Source: Halorubrum tebenquichense DSM 14210 (GTDB lineage: Archaea; Halobacteriota; Halobacteria; Halobacteriales; Haloferacaceae). Taken from it: a stretch of DNA of 64,000 nucleotides. Shown piece by piece: positions 16,338 through 25,514 of this stretch. The stretch covers positions 1 to 64,000 of the forward strand of contig NZ_AOJD01000060.1 of the NCBI RefSeq assembly GCF_000337415.1. The letters run 5' to 3'. The notes below the pieces were generated by a model. That model was not told the DNA's origin, searched no databases, and saw only the letters and a list, made by a program, of their open reading frames with translations. The position numbers and the translations under genes were made by a program. The first letter of the stretch is position 1. The number at the start of each line of letters is the position of its first letter.

Positions 16338-16822
16338 CGCTCGCTCACCACCACTGAGCCGTTCGCCTCGGCGTCCGGGTCCCAGCGTATCAGGAGATCC
16401 CCGCCGTCGACGGTGGTATTTCCGACCGCGACCCCGTCGCTCGTGCGGAACGGGACTTCGACGGTCGCGTCGGCCTGCTCGCTCTCCAGTGCGATCGTGC
16501 CGTTCTCCCCTGTCGCCTCGATCCGGATCCGATAGCCGGTTCCCGACACCCTGTCGGGGAGCGTCAGCGGTCGGTCGACCGTCAGGTTCTCGCGCGGCGG
16601 TGAGTCGCTCGACACGACCCTATCGACGGTCCCTAGATCGGCCGCGATCCGCTCGCCGACGACGGTGAGTTCGCCCTGTGCCGCGCGCTCGCGCTCCGTC
16701 TCGACGAAGGATCCGCCCGCCACGAACAGCCCGGAGAGCAGCAGCGTCGATATCGCGAGCGTCATGACGTAGCCGACGGTGACCGACACGGCGCGGTCCG
16801 TCCCGCCCGGCCTGTCACGCAT
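16334..16822 (-). CDS. Pilin-like membrane-anchored protein (DUF7266-like)
   Basis: A 162-residue protein with a short polar leader MRDRPGGTDRAVSVTVGYVM, then a TM helix to about residue 38, and a 120-residue external beta-rich part ending WDPDAEANGSVVVSER. The ATG at 16822 is chosen; a GTG at 16831 would add three residues. The start overlaps the upstream gene by 8 nt and the end overlaps the downstream gene by 4 nt. The pattern AVSVTVGYVMTLAISTLLLS matches the haloarchaeal DUF7266 pilin-like family as I remember it. Role inferred only from the operon. Confidence 0.75.
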   Translation of the reverse strand: MRDRPGGTDRAVSVTVGYVMTLAISTLLLSGLFVAGGSFVETERERAAQGELTVVGERIAADLGTVDRVVSSDSPPRENLTVDRPLTLPDRVSGTGYRIRIEATGENGTIALESEQADATVEVPFRTSDGVAVGNTTVDGGDLLIRWDPDAEANGSVVVSER

Positions 16823-17819
16823 CGCGCTCACCCGGCGCGAGCCGGACGGCGTCGCCGTAGGTCAGCTCCGGCGTCCGGTGGGTGAGTTCCACGTAGACGC
16901 TGTAGACGGCGTCGGCGACGTACGGCCGGGAGGGGCGGTCCGGGCTCGCGCCGCCGTCGCGGTCGTCGACGACGAGGTGGTAGGTCCCGGTCGCCGCGGT
17001 CCCGTTCTCGTAGCGCAGGTCGTACGGGTCGGACCCCGTCTGGACTCCGTCGGCCCAGACGAGCGCGTCGAACGGCACGCCGTTGACCGTACCGCCGGTG
17101 AAGTCAACGGCGTGGTTCCCGCCCGGTCCGGGCTCGAACGACTCGGTCGCCGGGGATCCGTCCCCGTCGTCCACGGTCACGGTCAGGTTGTCGCCCGACC
17201 CCGCGGACAGCGACGCCGACCAGGTTTCGTTGGTGCCGCCGTCCGTGCCGTCCGCAACGACCGTGAACACCGGGTCCGGCGAACTCGACAGGTCGTCGGG
17301 ATCGACGGTCATCCGATAGTTCCGCGTCCGCGTTACCCCGCCGGCGACCGTCCAGTTCGCCGTCGTGCCGTCGGGGGCAGTCATGTTCCGGAAGCCGCTC
17401 TCGGTCTCGTTCTGGGCGACGAAGTACCCCCGGTCGACGGTGGAGCGGTTCACGCTCACGTTCGCGATCACCCCGTCGCGCGCCCGCAGACCGGCGACAG
17501 TGCGACCGTACGTCCCCGCGCTCTCGTCAAAGTCGTCGAGGACGTCGCCGTCGCTCGCGTTCCGGTGTTCGCGGTGGAGGATCCCGGCGAGGTCGTCGAC
17601 GGCGTCGTCGCGGAACTCGATCGCCTCCGCGCCCCCCGCGTCCGTACCCCGAGTCGCGAGGTTCTCGGTGTAGATGACGGTGTTCAACAGGAGCACCACC
17701 GCGACGAAGAGGACGGCGAGCGTGAGCCCGGTGATCAGGATGATCTGCGCCCGGTCCTCGTCGTGGTCGGGGCCGTCGTTCTCGTGCCCGCGCCTGCGGG
17801 GGAAACTCACATCTGCCAT
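16815..17819 (-). CDS. Pilin-like membrane-anchored protein (DUF7261-like)
   Basis: A 334-residue protein, the largest pseudopilin-like member of the operon. The N-terminus is charged (SFPRRRGHENDGPDHDEDRA), followed by the DRAQIILITGLTLAVLFVAV helix and a long external region rich in Asn-X-Ser/Thr sites (NASDGD, NVSVNRST, NMTAPDGT, NLTVTVDD), which suggests N-glycosylation. The DRAQIILITGL motif is characteristic of the haloarchaeal DUF7261 family (from memory). It overlaps the preceding gene by 13 nt. Likely part of the same envelope-spanning filament or secretion complex. Confidence 0.77.
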   Translation of the reverse strand: MADVSFPRRRGHENDGPDHDEDRAQIILITGLTLAVLFVAVVLLLNTVIYTENLATRGTDAGGAEAIEFRDDAVDDLAGILHREHRNASDGDVLDDFDESAGTYGRTVAGLRARDGVIANVSVNRSTVDRGYFVAQNETESGFRNMTAPDGTTANWTVAGGVTRTRNYRMTVDPDDLSSSPDPVFTVVADGTDGGTNETWSASLSAGSGDNLTVTVDDGDGSPATESFEPGPGGNHAVDFTGGTVNGVPFDALVWADGVQTGSDPYDLRYENGTAATGTYHLVVDDRDGGASPDRPSRPYVADAVYSVYVELTHRTPELTYGDAVRLAPGERDA

Positions 17820-18442
17820 GCGGTAATCTTCACCTCCACGACCGTGTACAGCGTGTCGCTCCCGCCGACCGACGGCGCGAAGTAGTCGTGTCCGCTCTCG
17901 TTCGCGAGCCGCGGCCCGGAGTAGGTCGCGTCGCCCGGATCGTCGACGCTGCCGTCGAACAGTCGGTCGTCGGCGTACAGCGCCACGCGGGCGCTCGCGG
18001 TCGCCGCGTTGTCGCTCGGCGATCCCATGTCGACCACGGTGGCGTCGCCCGTCCGGTTGCCGCCGTCCTCGGGGAAAGCCACCTCGATGTCGAAGGCGAT
18101 CTGACGGTCGCCGAACGCCTCCGTCAGCGGGTCGTGGAGCGGGTGCGACGCCGGCGGCACCCCCGCGTAGCCGGCCTCGTCGCCGCTGTCGACGAACTCG
18201 CCGTCCTCGTAGTACAGCAGCGCGGCCCGCAGGTTCCCGCTTTCCCCGGTCGTCGTCAACACGTCCTGCGCGGCGATCGCCGCCTGATTCTCGACGTGCT
18301 GGTTCGACGTGCTCGCGGACAGCGGCGTGACGGCCGTCGCCTGCGTCGCGAAGATGAGGCCGGCGACGAGGAGCAGCGCCGCCGTGAACGCCTCCAGGGT
18401 GTGCGCCTGCCCGCGGTCGTCGGGGAGGTGTTCGACGAACAT
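17807..18442 (-). CDS. Pilin-like membrane-anchored protein (DUF7288-like)
   Basis: A 211-residue protein with the leader MFVEHLPDDRGQAHTLEAFT, a TM helix AALLLVAGLIFATQATAV at residues 21-38, and an external domain containing GNLRAALLYYEDGEFV and HPLHDPLTEAFGDRQIAFDI. The GQAHTLEAF motif is a variant of the class III signal-peptide motif (Q followed by hydrophobic residues) of archaeal pilins and matches DUF7288 as I recall it. It follows the DUF7287-like gene with 1 nt between stop and start, so it is coupled in the operon. Confidence 0.78.
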   Translation of the reverse strand: MFVEHLPDDRGQAHTLEAFTAALLLVAGLIFATQATAVTPLSASTSNQHVENQAAIAAQDVLTTTGESGNLRAALLYYEDGEFVDSGDEAGYAGVPPASHPLHDPLTEAFGDRQIAFDIEVAFPEDGGNRTGDATVVDMGSPSDNAATASARVALYADDRLFDGSVDDPGDATYSGPRLANESGHDYFAPSVGGSDTLYTVVEVKITAWQM

Positions 18443-18443
18443 C

Positions 18444-18962
18444 TCACCACACCCGCAGCGTGAGCCGGTACGTCTCTGGATCCCCCGGGCTCTCGGGATC
18501 GTCGATGGTGACGATGCGGCTGGCGGCCGAGACGCTCTCCGTCCGCGGCGGTGCGGGACCGGCGCGCATCGTGGTGACGTTCCCGTTCGATTCGAGCTGC
18601 TGGACCCTCCCGTCCTGCGTCACGGTGAGATTGAGTCCGCGCAGGTCGTCGACGCCGAGTTCCGCGTGGAGGTCGTCGGCGTCTTCGGTCCACCCGCACT
18701 CCTCGTCGGCCGCCGGGGCAGTCCCGCCGAAGAACGCGAACGTACAGGCGTGCGACAGCGCCGCGGTCGAGCCGACGCCGGTGAGCGACGACTCCGCGAG
18801 CCGCGCCGCGCCGCGCTCGGCGACGATGACGGTCGCGCCCTCCCCGACCGCGTACGGCTCCAGAAGCGACGGGACGAACGCGAACGTGAACCCGACCGCG
18901 ACGAGGAACACGGACATCCCGACGACGAAGTCGAGGACGGTCTGGGCGCGGTCACCCGACAT
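18444..18962 (-). CDS. Pilin-like membrane-anchored protein (DUF7287-like)
   Basis: A 172-residue protein beginning MSGDRAQTVLDFVVGMSVFL, with the DRAQTVLDFVVG pilin-type motif at the very N-terminus and one TM helix (residues 8-32). The external part has two cysteines (HACTF, EECGW) that could pair, and ends in beta strands TYRLTLRVW. It overlaps the end of the platform-protein gene by 11 nt. It is the first of five consecutive pilin-like genes after the ATPase and platform genes. Family assignment is from memory; the role as a pilin or pseudopilin is inferred from motif plus operon. Confidence 0.78.
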   Translation of the reverse strand: MSGDRAQTVLDFVVGMSVFLVAVGFTFAFVPSLLEPYAVGEGATVIVAERGAARLAESSLTGVGSTAALSHACTFAFFGGTAPAADEECGWTEDADDLHAELGVDDLRGLNLTVTQDGRVQQLESNGNVTTMRAGPAPPRTESVSAASRIVTIDDPESPGDPETYRLTLRVW

Positions 18963-20991
18963 AGATCCACACCCCCAGCGCCAGCGTCATCAGGATCACG
19001 GCGAACTTGACCCCGGAGATGAGCTCCGCGTCGCGGATGTAGCCGCTGATGAACCCCGAGAGGATCGCCTGGATCGTCACCGCGTGGAAGAACAGCATCG
19101 AGAGGATGTCGGGGTCGATGCCGCCGCCCCCGCCGAAGCCCGCGCCGCCGGCGCTCCCGCCGCCGCTACCGCCCTGAGAGACCAGGTCGCCCATCACGCT
19201 GATGAACTGCGTCTGGAGGATGGCCATCACGCCGAGCAGTGTGATGTACGTCATCACGATGATCGCCACCTGCATCCGGGTCCGGGACTTGCGCTCGCGC
19301 TCGATGTCGTCTTGATTCTCCGAGGCCTGCGCGGCCGTCGTCAGCACGTCCGTGATCTGCGAGGAGGCCTCCTGCGCCTCCGTGATGAGCTTCACCGTCC
19401 GAGCGAGCCGGGGCACCGCGTACGAGTTGTTGAACTCGACTAAGGCGTCCCGCAGGCTCATCCCGTAGTTCACCTTCGCGTGGATCACCTCGAACTCGTC
19501 CGAGAGCGTCCCGGTCGAGGTCTCCGAGACGGTCTGGACCGATTCGAGCAGCGTCTGCCCGGTGTCGTTCGCTGAGGAGAGCTTCCGGAGGGTCTCCGAG
19601 AGCTTCCCCGTCACCGCCCGCCGCGAGCGCTGGTGCCACTCGTAGAAGACCCCGAGCGGGATCAACACGACGTAGACGGGGACGTAGACCCAGACGAACG
19701 CCGACCACACGGGGCGGTCGATCCACCCGTCGAGCGTCGTCGGGGCCGAGCCGGCCGCGGCCGCGACGGCGACCAAGGCGAGCGCCGAGGGGACGGTCAA
19801 CGCGAGGGTGTACAGCGGGTTCTCGCGTAAGAAGACGTGGGGGGCGGAGAGTATCTCCATCGTCTTGTGGGTGCCCTCGCGGTCGCGGATGCGGTCGAAC
19901 ACCTCGAAGCTCCCGGTGAACGCCTCCACCAGCCCGAAGTGGAACAGCCCCTCCCGGCTCGTCTGCCTGAGCCGCTCGCTGCCGCCGTCCGGCTGGAGGT
20001 AGCCGTCGCCCGGCTCGTCCTGTTTCACCGTCGAGACCAACACGAGGAAGCCGACGCCGACGAGCGGGATGAGCAGGTACACCGTGACGTACAACAGTCG
20101 GTCGTCGGCCTCGCCCATCATGCCCATGATGACGAGGATGATGATGAGAAGGAGCGGGAACAGAGAGAGCGTCATGTACATCTCGCCGAACAGCTCCAGC
20201 GTCTCCAGCGTCATCTCGCGCTCCTGTTTCGACGTGCGGAGGTGTTTCTCCTTTTTGTCCTTCAGGAAACTCTCCATGTCGCCGCCGGAATTGACGATGG
20301 AGAGCATGTCCGCGAGGAACTGCGAGAGCTCGTCCGAGGGGGTCTCAAGCGACTGCTGGCGGATCGCGTTGCGGTAGTCGGTGCCGAAGTACTCCGTCTC
20401 GTTGACGATGCTCTGGAACTCGCGAGACACCTCGCCGTAGGTGTCCTCGGCGGCCGCCATCGCGCGCAGGATCTCCAGCTGATTGAGTCCCCCGACCGAG
20501 AGGGCATACATGAACGAGACGGAATCGGCCAGCAGGAGGTTGATCTCCCGCTTCCGCGACGAGGCCCGAGAGTACGGCACCGCGAGGAGACCGCCGAACC
20601 CGAGCGCGAAGCCGATCGAGCCGAAGACGAGCCCGCTGACGAGCACCGCGGTCGGCACGACGAGCGACCGGAGCAGCGCCTGAATCCCCGGCGTCGGCGC
20701 GGGAACGCCGAGCGAGAGGGTCTCCGGATCGATCAGCCCGAGCGAGAACACGCCGTAGCCGACGAGCGTGCCGACCGCCCAGAGCGTCCCGCCGACCAGT
20801 ATCCCAATGGCGAGCGCCATCGAGACGTACATCTCGACTTGGTCCGGCATGCGCGCCTCGACGAGCTTGCGCTCGACGTCCCCCACGAAGTCGCCGTCGG
20901 GGTCGAACAGCAGCTCGAACACCGGGTAACACAGCTCCGCGAGGACGTTCGCGTCGAGTCCGCCGTCTCCCGGGTCCACGTCGACGCTCAC
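18952..20991 (-). CDS. pilC: Type II/IV secretion system inner-membrane platform protein (PilC/TadC/ArlJ-like)
   Basis: A 679-residue polytopic membrane protein, a fused double-T2SSF-domain platform. The first T2SSF domain lies at about residues 130-300 (LLADSVSFMYALSVGGLNQLEILR, then LSQFLADMLSIVNSGGDMES), with TM helices around 60-80, 100-140, 265-285 and 295-315. The second lies at about 440-610 (SSANDTGQTLLESVQTVSET), with TM helices near 390, 420, 575 and 655. It should anchor the ATPase and extract or insert pilin subunits. It starts at a GTG 30 nt after the ATPase gene. The Gly/Ser-rich loop near residue 600 (GGSGGGSAGGAGFGGGGG) is a low-complexity linker. Confidence 0.9.
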   Translation of the reverse strand: MSVDVDPGDGGLDANVLAELCYPVFELLFDPDGDFVGDVERKLVEARMPDQVEMYVSMALAIGILVGGTLWAVGTLVGYGVFSLGLIDPETLSLGVPAPTPGIQALLRSLVVPTAVLVSGLVFGSIGFALGFGGLLAVPYSRASSRKREINLLLADSVSFMYALSVGGLNQLEILRAMAAAEDTYGEVSREFQSIVNETEYFGTDYRNAIRQQSLETPSDELSQFLADMLSIVNSGGDMESFLKDKKEKHLRTSKQEREMTLETLELFGEMYMTLSLFPLLLIIILVIMGMMGEADDRLLYVTVYLLIPLVGVGFLVLVSTVKQDEPGDGYLQPDGGSERLRQTSREGLFHFGLVEAFTGSFEVFDRIRDREGTHKTMEILSAPHVFLRENPLYTLALTVPSALALVAVAAAAGSAPTTLDGWIDRPVWSAFVWVYVPVYVVLIPLGVFYEWHQRSRRAVTGKLSETLRKLSSANDTGQTLLESVQTVSETSTGTLSDEFEVIHAKVNYGMSLRDALVEFNNSYAVPRLARTVKLITEAQEASSQITDVLTTAAQASENQDDIERERKSRTRMQVAIIVMTYITLLGVMAILQTQFISVMGDLVSQGGSGGGSAGGAGFGGGGGIDPDILSMLFFHAVTIQAILSGFISGYIRDAELISGVKFAVILMTLALGVWIYVG

Positions 20992-21021
20992 GGCTCGGCC
21001 CCGGCCCTCACGACCGACATA

Positions 21022-24000
21022 TCACCCGTCCTCCGCGGGCTCGACGTCGCCGAACCCCCAGTTCTCGATGTCGTCGTCCGACTTGTCGGGGTCGTCGCTC
21101 CGGGGGTCTTCATCGTCCGATCTCCCCGGTTCGTCCGGGGCGGCCGGCTCGCCGAACTCGTCCGATTCGCCGGACCCGTCGACACCGGGGGCGACGGAGT
21201 CGCCGGCGTCGTCGTCCGCGACGGGATCGGCAGCGCCGAACCCCTCGCTCACGTCCGGCTCGGCGACCGACCCCGAGGGTCCCGCGGGCGACGAGAGCAC
21301 GTCGACACCCTCGTCGAACGGCTCCTCGAAATCGATGTCGCCCGGATCGCCGGAACCGTCGCCGGCCGCGGTCGCGTCCACCTCGGCGGTCTCCCCGAAC
21401 TCGTCGTGAACGGAGTCGGATGGTGAGGCGTCCGGATCGGTGTCTGGCGCGGGAGCGTCCGGATCGGTGTCTGGCGCGGGAGCGTCCGGATCGGTGTCTG
21501 GCGCGGGAGCGTCCGGATCGGTGTCGGCCGTCTCCGGCGGCGCGGTCGGATCGCTCGCGGCCGCGTCCGTCGCGTCCGCCTCCAGCGCCGTTTCGGCGAG
21601 GGCCTCGCGGTCGGCTCCCGGCCGCGCCTCGACGTCGCGGGCGGGGGCCATCTCGAGGAGGGCGTTCGCGACCGAGTCCGGCACTTCGCCCCGATACGTC
21701 TCGAACAGGTCCTCGGCGGCGTCGAGTATCTCGGCGACCTCCGCTCGCGCCTCGGCGTCCGGTTCGGGCCGCGGGACCAGCTCCTCCTTGTCGCGGTCGA
21801 CGTTGATCAGCACCGACTCCATCTCGCGGAGGTCCTCCAGCGAGCGCTCCAGTTCGTCGTTGGCCATGAGCGCGAGCACCGTCTCCGGGTCGTTGATGAA
21901 CGCCTGGAACGTCGCCGCCACCTGCGCGTAGCTGTTGAGCCCGCGGTCGATGAGGTACGCCAACACGACGCGACGCTTGCGCAGCTCCTCGTCGAGCGTC
22001 TTCCGGCTCCAACCGCGGTCGAACATGATGTCCTCGAGGGTGTTCGAGTCGCCCATCTGGAGGAACTCGTCCGTCTCGGCCTGCCACTGGAACACGTCCT
22101 GAACGTTGATCTCGTCGTTCTCCGCGTCGTAGTGGTTGATCTCAGTGATCGACTTGTTTCGGCGGACCTTCTTGCCCTGAACCCGAGTCGACGTCTGGAT
22201 GGAGACCAGATCGAGGGCGGTGAACATCGTCTTCGAGACGTTGATCGGGTCGGTGGTGAACCGCTTGAGCACCTCGCCGACGGAGTCGGCGTGGAAGGTG
22301 GTGTAGGTGGTGTGGCCGGTCGACATCACCTGGAAGGCGGTCCGGCCCTCCTCGCCGCGGATCTCGCCCATCACGATGTAGTCGGGGCGCTGGCGAAGCG
22401 CGGCCTCCAGCAGGTCGAACTCGTCGATGTCGCCCTTGTCGTCGTCGGAGAAGGAGGGGCGCGTGACGGAGGCGATCCAGTTGCGCTGGGGCAGCTCCAC
22501 CTCGCGGGTGTCCTCGATGGAGACGATCTTCGCGTTCGAGGGGATAAAGAGGGAGACCGCGTTCAGGCTCGTCGTCTTCCCGGACGCGGTGCCGCCGGCG
22601 AAGATCAGGCTCTTGTGGTTCTCGATCGACAGCCAGAGGAACGCCATCTCGTCGAGCGAGAACGTCTTCCAGTTGATCAGGTCGATCGGGGTGAACGGCA
22701 CGTCGTTGAACTGCCGGATGGTGTAGTTGGTCCCGTGGTCGGAGACCTCGCGGCCGAGCGTGAGCTGGGCGCGCGAGCCGTCCGGGAGGGTCGCGTCCAC
22801 CTGCGGCCGCCGCTTCGAGATCCCCTTTCCGGAGCGCTGCGCCAGCTTCACCACGAAGTCGTCAAGCTCGTCGGTGTCGTGGTGGATGTTCGTGATGATC
22901 TGCTCGTACTCGGAGTGGTAGACGAAGACGGGCGAGTTGTACCCGTCACAGGAGATGTCCTCGACGTTGATGTCGTACTTGATCGGGTCGATCCGCTCGT
23001 AGCCGATGAAGTCGCGTTTGAGGTAGTACAGCAGCTTCTCGACCTGATGTTCCGAGAGCGTCTCCGCGTCCTCCGCGAGGACCGCCGGCTCGGGACGGGC
23101 GCTGATCGACGGCGGGTCGGACGCCGACTCGACGGGCGGCTCGTACCCCAGCGACTCCGCGATCCGCCAGGCGATCCCCTCGGACGGCTCGATGCCGAAC
23201 CGGTCGATCAGCGCGTCCGCGATCCCGCGCTCGTCGCCGTCGTCCTCGTAGATCCCGTAGCGGTCCAAAAGCGAGCGCGTCTCCTCGACGATCACCTCCT
23301 CGCGGAACGCCTCGTCGCCGCCCGCGATCGACTCGTCGGCGTACTTGATCGAGGTGCGGAGCTTGCCGGTGAGGAACTCCGTGAGGTCCTCCTCGATCTC
23401 GGTCCGGTACGGCTGGACCGCGTAGTACTTCACCTCGTTCTCCTTCGTCGACCGGAAGACGATGACGAACGCGTACGGCTTGTTCACCCAGTAGCGCTCC
23501 TCCTCGCGGAAGTGCGTCTTCTTCGGCATCGGCACCGCCTTCTCCAGGTCGTACCGGTTCGTCAGCGTGGTGTGCCCCTCCGCGGTCGAGAAGAAGGCGT
23601 CCTCGTCGATCTCGGGGTTGACGTCGACGGTCCGCTCGTCGACGAGGTCCGCGAGGTCGGCGGCGGCGGTCCCGCCCGCGCCGAGTAAGTCCTCGGTGCG
23701 GTCCGGATCGAACCCGAGCGCCTCCGTCTTGTCCTCGTGGGTGAACGAAAGCGGCTCGGGCTCTCCCTCCTCGTTCTCAACCGTCGGCGGGCTCCCGTCC
23801 TCGTCGAGGAAGAACTCCTCGCGGTAGTCGTCCCACGTGTAGTACCCCTTCAACACGGGGACCGAGTAGGGGTCGTACCGCTCCGCACACAGGTCCCAGA
23901 GGGCGTCGCCGACCGCCGCGGCCGCGCGGACTCGGTACCCGGTCTCGCTCGGGTCGAACCCGAGGAGCGCGGCCGGGTCGAGGTCGATCCGGTCCCACTC

Positions 24001-24678
24001 CTCGGACGTCGGCGCGCGCGACGGTACCGACTCGACGCCGTCGCCGGGCGCGACCACGATTCCGCCGACGCCGCCGCGCCCGACCGGGTCGTCGAAGACC
24101 GTGTCGGGGGCGGCGTGTTCGGTATCGACGGCGTCGGCTGCGGGGTCGCCTCGCTCCGTCCCGGCGTCGGGGTCGTCGGATTCCGTGGCGTTCGGATCCG
24201 TTTCCTCGTCGGGCGGCGCTGCGAGGCGCTCGCCGGTCGGCACGACGGCCGACCCGTCGAGCAGAACCGCGTCCGAGCCGACGACCAGGGTGCCTCGCTC
24301 GGGGGTCCCGTGGCCGGAGACGGCGGTCTCGCCGTCGGCCTCGAACGGCTCGTCGACGCCTGTCGCTCGGATCACGTCGTCGAGGCCGGCGGGGAGGTGG
24401 AGGGCGACCGCGTCGGCCGGGACCGCCGGAGCGTCCGGCACGTCGGCGTACACCCGCCGCGCGGCGTCCTCGTGGCCTCGCTCCGCGAGCAAAGACCGCC
24501 AGGCGTACCGGTCGGTGACGACCGGCGACCCCGCGTCCGCGTCCCGTTCGTCGGGGTCGTCTCGTTGGTCGGGTCCCTCGGAGTCATCCCGACCGTCCCC
24601 CGGGGACGCGTCGGACGCGGAGCTGTCGCCCTCCGGATCGGACCGCTGGGCGGGGCGCTCGGCGTCCTCGTCGCTCAT
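21022..24678 (-). CDS. pilB: Type II/IV secretion system ATPase (PilB/ArlI-like), unusually long
   Basis: AAA-type secretion ATPase (1218 residues) that powers assembly of the filament. The core lies in about residues 380-1010: Walker A FAGGTASGKTTSLNAVSL near 690, the Asp-box SIEDTREVELP, Walker B PDYIVMGEIRGEEGRTAF near 755, and the His-box STGHTTYTTFHADS. The first about 250 residues are Asp/Glu/Pro/Ser-rich and low in complexity, with a possible domain at 60-100. The C-terminal about 220 residues are also acidic and contain a perfect 9-residue tandem repeat (DTDPDAPAP, 3.6 copies). The ATG at 24678 has a TATA-like CCTTTTTCAA at 24701-24710. It is the first gene of the pilus operon. Confidence 0.92.
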   Translation of the reverse strand: MSDEDAERPAQRSDPEGDSSASDASPGDGRDDSEGPDQRDDPDERDADAGSPVVTDRYAWRSLLAERGHEDAARRVYADVPDAPAVPADAVALHLPAGLDDVIRATGVDEPFEADGETAVSGHGTPERGTLVVGSDAVLLDGSAVVPTGERLAAPPDEETDPNATESDDPDAGTERGDPAADAVDTEHAAPDTVFDDPVGRGGVGGIVVAPGDGVESVPSRAPTSEEWDRIDLDPAALLGFDPSETGYRVRAAAAVGDALWDLCAERYDPYSVPVLKGYYTWDDYREEFFLDEDGSPPTVENEEGEPEPLSFTHEDKTEALGFDPDRTEDLLGAGGTAAADLADLVDERTVDVNPEIDEDAFFSTAEGHTTLTNRYDLEKAVPMPKKTHFREEERYWVNKPYAFVIVFRSTKENEVKYYAVQPYRTEIEEDLTEFLTGKLRTSIKYADESIAGGDEAFREEVIVEETRSLLDRYGIYEDDGDERGIADALIDRFGIEPSEGIAWRIAESLGYEPPVESASDPPSISARPEPAVLAEDAETLSEHQVEKLLYYLKRDFIGYERIDPIKYDINVEDISCDGYNSPVFVYHSEYEQIITNIHHDTDELDDFVVKLAQRSGKGISKRRPQVDATLPDGSRAQLTLGREVSDHGTNYTIRQFNDVPFTPIDLINWKTFSLDEMAFLWLSIENHKSLIFAGGTASGKTTSLNAVSLFIPSNAKIVSIEDTREVELPQRNWIASVTRPSFSDDDKGDIDEFDLLEAALRQRPDYIVMGEIRGEEGRTAFQVMSTGHTTYTTFHADSVGEVLKRFTTDPINVSKTMFTALDLVSIQTSTRVQGKKVRRNKSITEINHYDAENDEINVQDVFQWQAETDEFLQMGDSNTLEDIMFDRGWSRKTLDEELRKRRVVLAYLIDRGLNSYAQVAATFQAFINDPETVLALMANDELERSLEDLREMESVLINVDRDKEELVPRPEPDAEARAEVAEILDAAEDLFETYRGEVPDSVANALLEMAPARDVEARPGADREALAETALEADATDAAASDPTAPPETADTDPDAPAPDTDPDAPAPDTDPDAPAPDTDPDASPSDSVHDEFGETAEVDATAAGDGSGDPGDIDFEEPFDEGVDVLSSPAGPSGSVAEPDVSEGFGAADPVADDDAGDSVAPGVDGSGESDEFGEPAAPDEPGRSDDEDPRSDDPDKSDDDIENWGFGDVEPAEDG
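21428..21523. repeat. 27-bp tandem repeat, about 3.6 copies, inside the ATPase gene
   Basis: On the plus strand the unit begins GCGTCCGGATCGGTGTCTGG and repeats at 21428, 21455, 21482 and 21509 (the last copy partial and diverged). The period of 27 bp keeps the frame and encodes the nonapeptide DTDPDAPAP on the minus strand. The first three copies are identical, which points to recent expansion and likely copy-number variation between strains. Confidence 0.9.
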
Positions 24679-24785
24679 AGTTCCGTCAACGCCGGGTCCG
24701 TTGAAAAAGGTGTCTGGCAAAACACCGCGATTGATAATCGACCGCGGACGGGCGGGTTTTAGGTCGTCGCGCACGGATCGCCGCC

Positions 24786-25493
24786 GTGTCACGCTCCGAA
24801 CGCTCCCCGCGGCTCCGGCGACTCCGGCGACTGCGAAACCCCGCGGTCAGGCGGCGGGTGCGGGCGGCGATCGCCGAGGAGTTGCTCGGGACGCCGCGGA
24901 GCCTCGCCGTCGTCTGCGGGTTCACCGCGTTCATGCTCGCGGTCGGCACCTGGTACTACGCGCCGACTGCGGGCTCGGTTCCGGTCCCCCTCTGGCCGCT
25001 GTACGCGGACTCGACGGTCGCGGTCGCGCTCGGCGGAGCGGTCCTCGTCGGAATCATCCCGACGGTCCGACGCGGCGGCGACGTCACCGTCGACACCCCG
25101 ATATCGCGGGCGTCGGCGTACCTCCAGACGGTCGCGTTCGTCTGGTTGGTCCAGTTCGGCGTCTGGCCGCTGGTCTCGCTCAACCTCGCGTTCGGTCAGT
25201 ACGTCGCCGCCCCGGACGCGTGGCTCTACTACTGGGGCGTGATCGGGACACACCTGCTGTTCGTCGGGCTGGCGCTCCTGTTCCCGGCGTTCGGACGCAC
25301 GACGCCGGGCGCGCTCGCGACGGCGCTGGGGCTCGGCGTCGCGAACGTCGTCGTCGACTACTGGGTCGGCTTCCACCCGCCGCTGCTGTACGAGCCCGGA
25401 GCCGGACTAGCGGGCGCGACGCTCGCGATCGCGGTCGGATCGGTCACGCTCGCGTCGCACTCGTTCAGGCGGCTGGAGGACTCTGAGCGGTGA
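24786..25493 (+). CDS. DUF1405-like integral membrane protein
   Basis: A 235-residue polytopic membrane protein with about six TM helices and an Arg-rich N-terminus (SERSPRLRRLRRLRNPAVRR). The sequence EELLGTPRSLAVVCGFTAFM, a TWYYAPTAG-like loop and FVWLVQFGVWPLVSL match the DUF1405 (YpjA-like) family as I remember it. The start is the GTG at 24786, with TTTTAG at 24757 acting as a TATA box for a leaderless transcript. Function unknown; possibly an ion or small-molecule transporter. It is divergent from the secretion ATPase. Confidence 0.75.
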   Translation: MSRSERSPRLRRLRRLRNPAVRRRVRAAIAEELLGTPRSLAVVCGFTAFMLAVGTWYYAPTAGSVPVPLWPLYADSTVAVALGGAVLVGIIPTVRRGGDVTVDTPISRASAYLQTVAFVWLVQFGVWPLVSLNLAFGQYVAAPDAWLYYWGVIGTHLLFVGLALLFPAFGRTTPGALATALGLGVANVVVDYWVGFHPPLLYEPGAGLAGATLAIAVGSVTLASHSFRRLEDSER

Positions 25494-25514
25494 CGCGCTT
25501 TCGACAGCGCAAGA

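Noticed and set aside
19837-21426. A 529-codon plus-strand frame opposite the platform and ATPase genes
   Set aside because: Antisense shadow of two clearly conserved genes; no domain visible.
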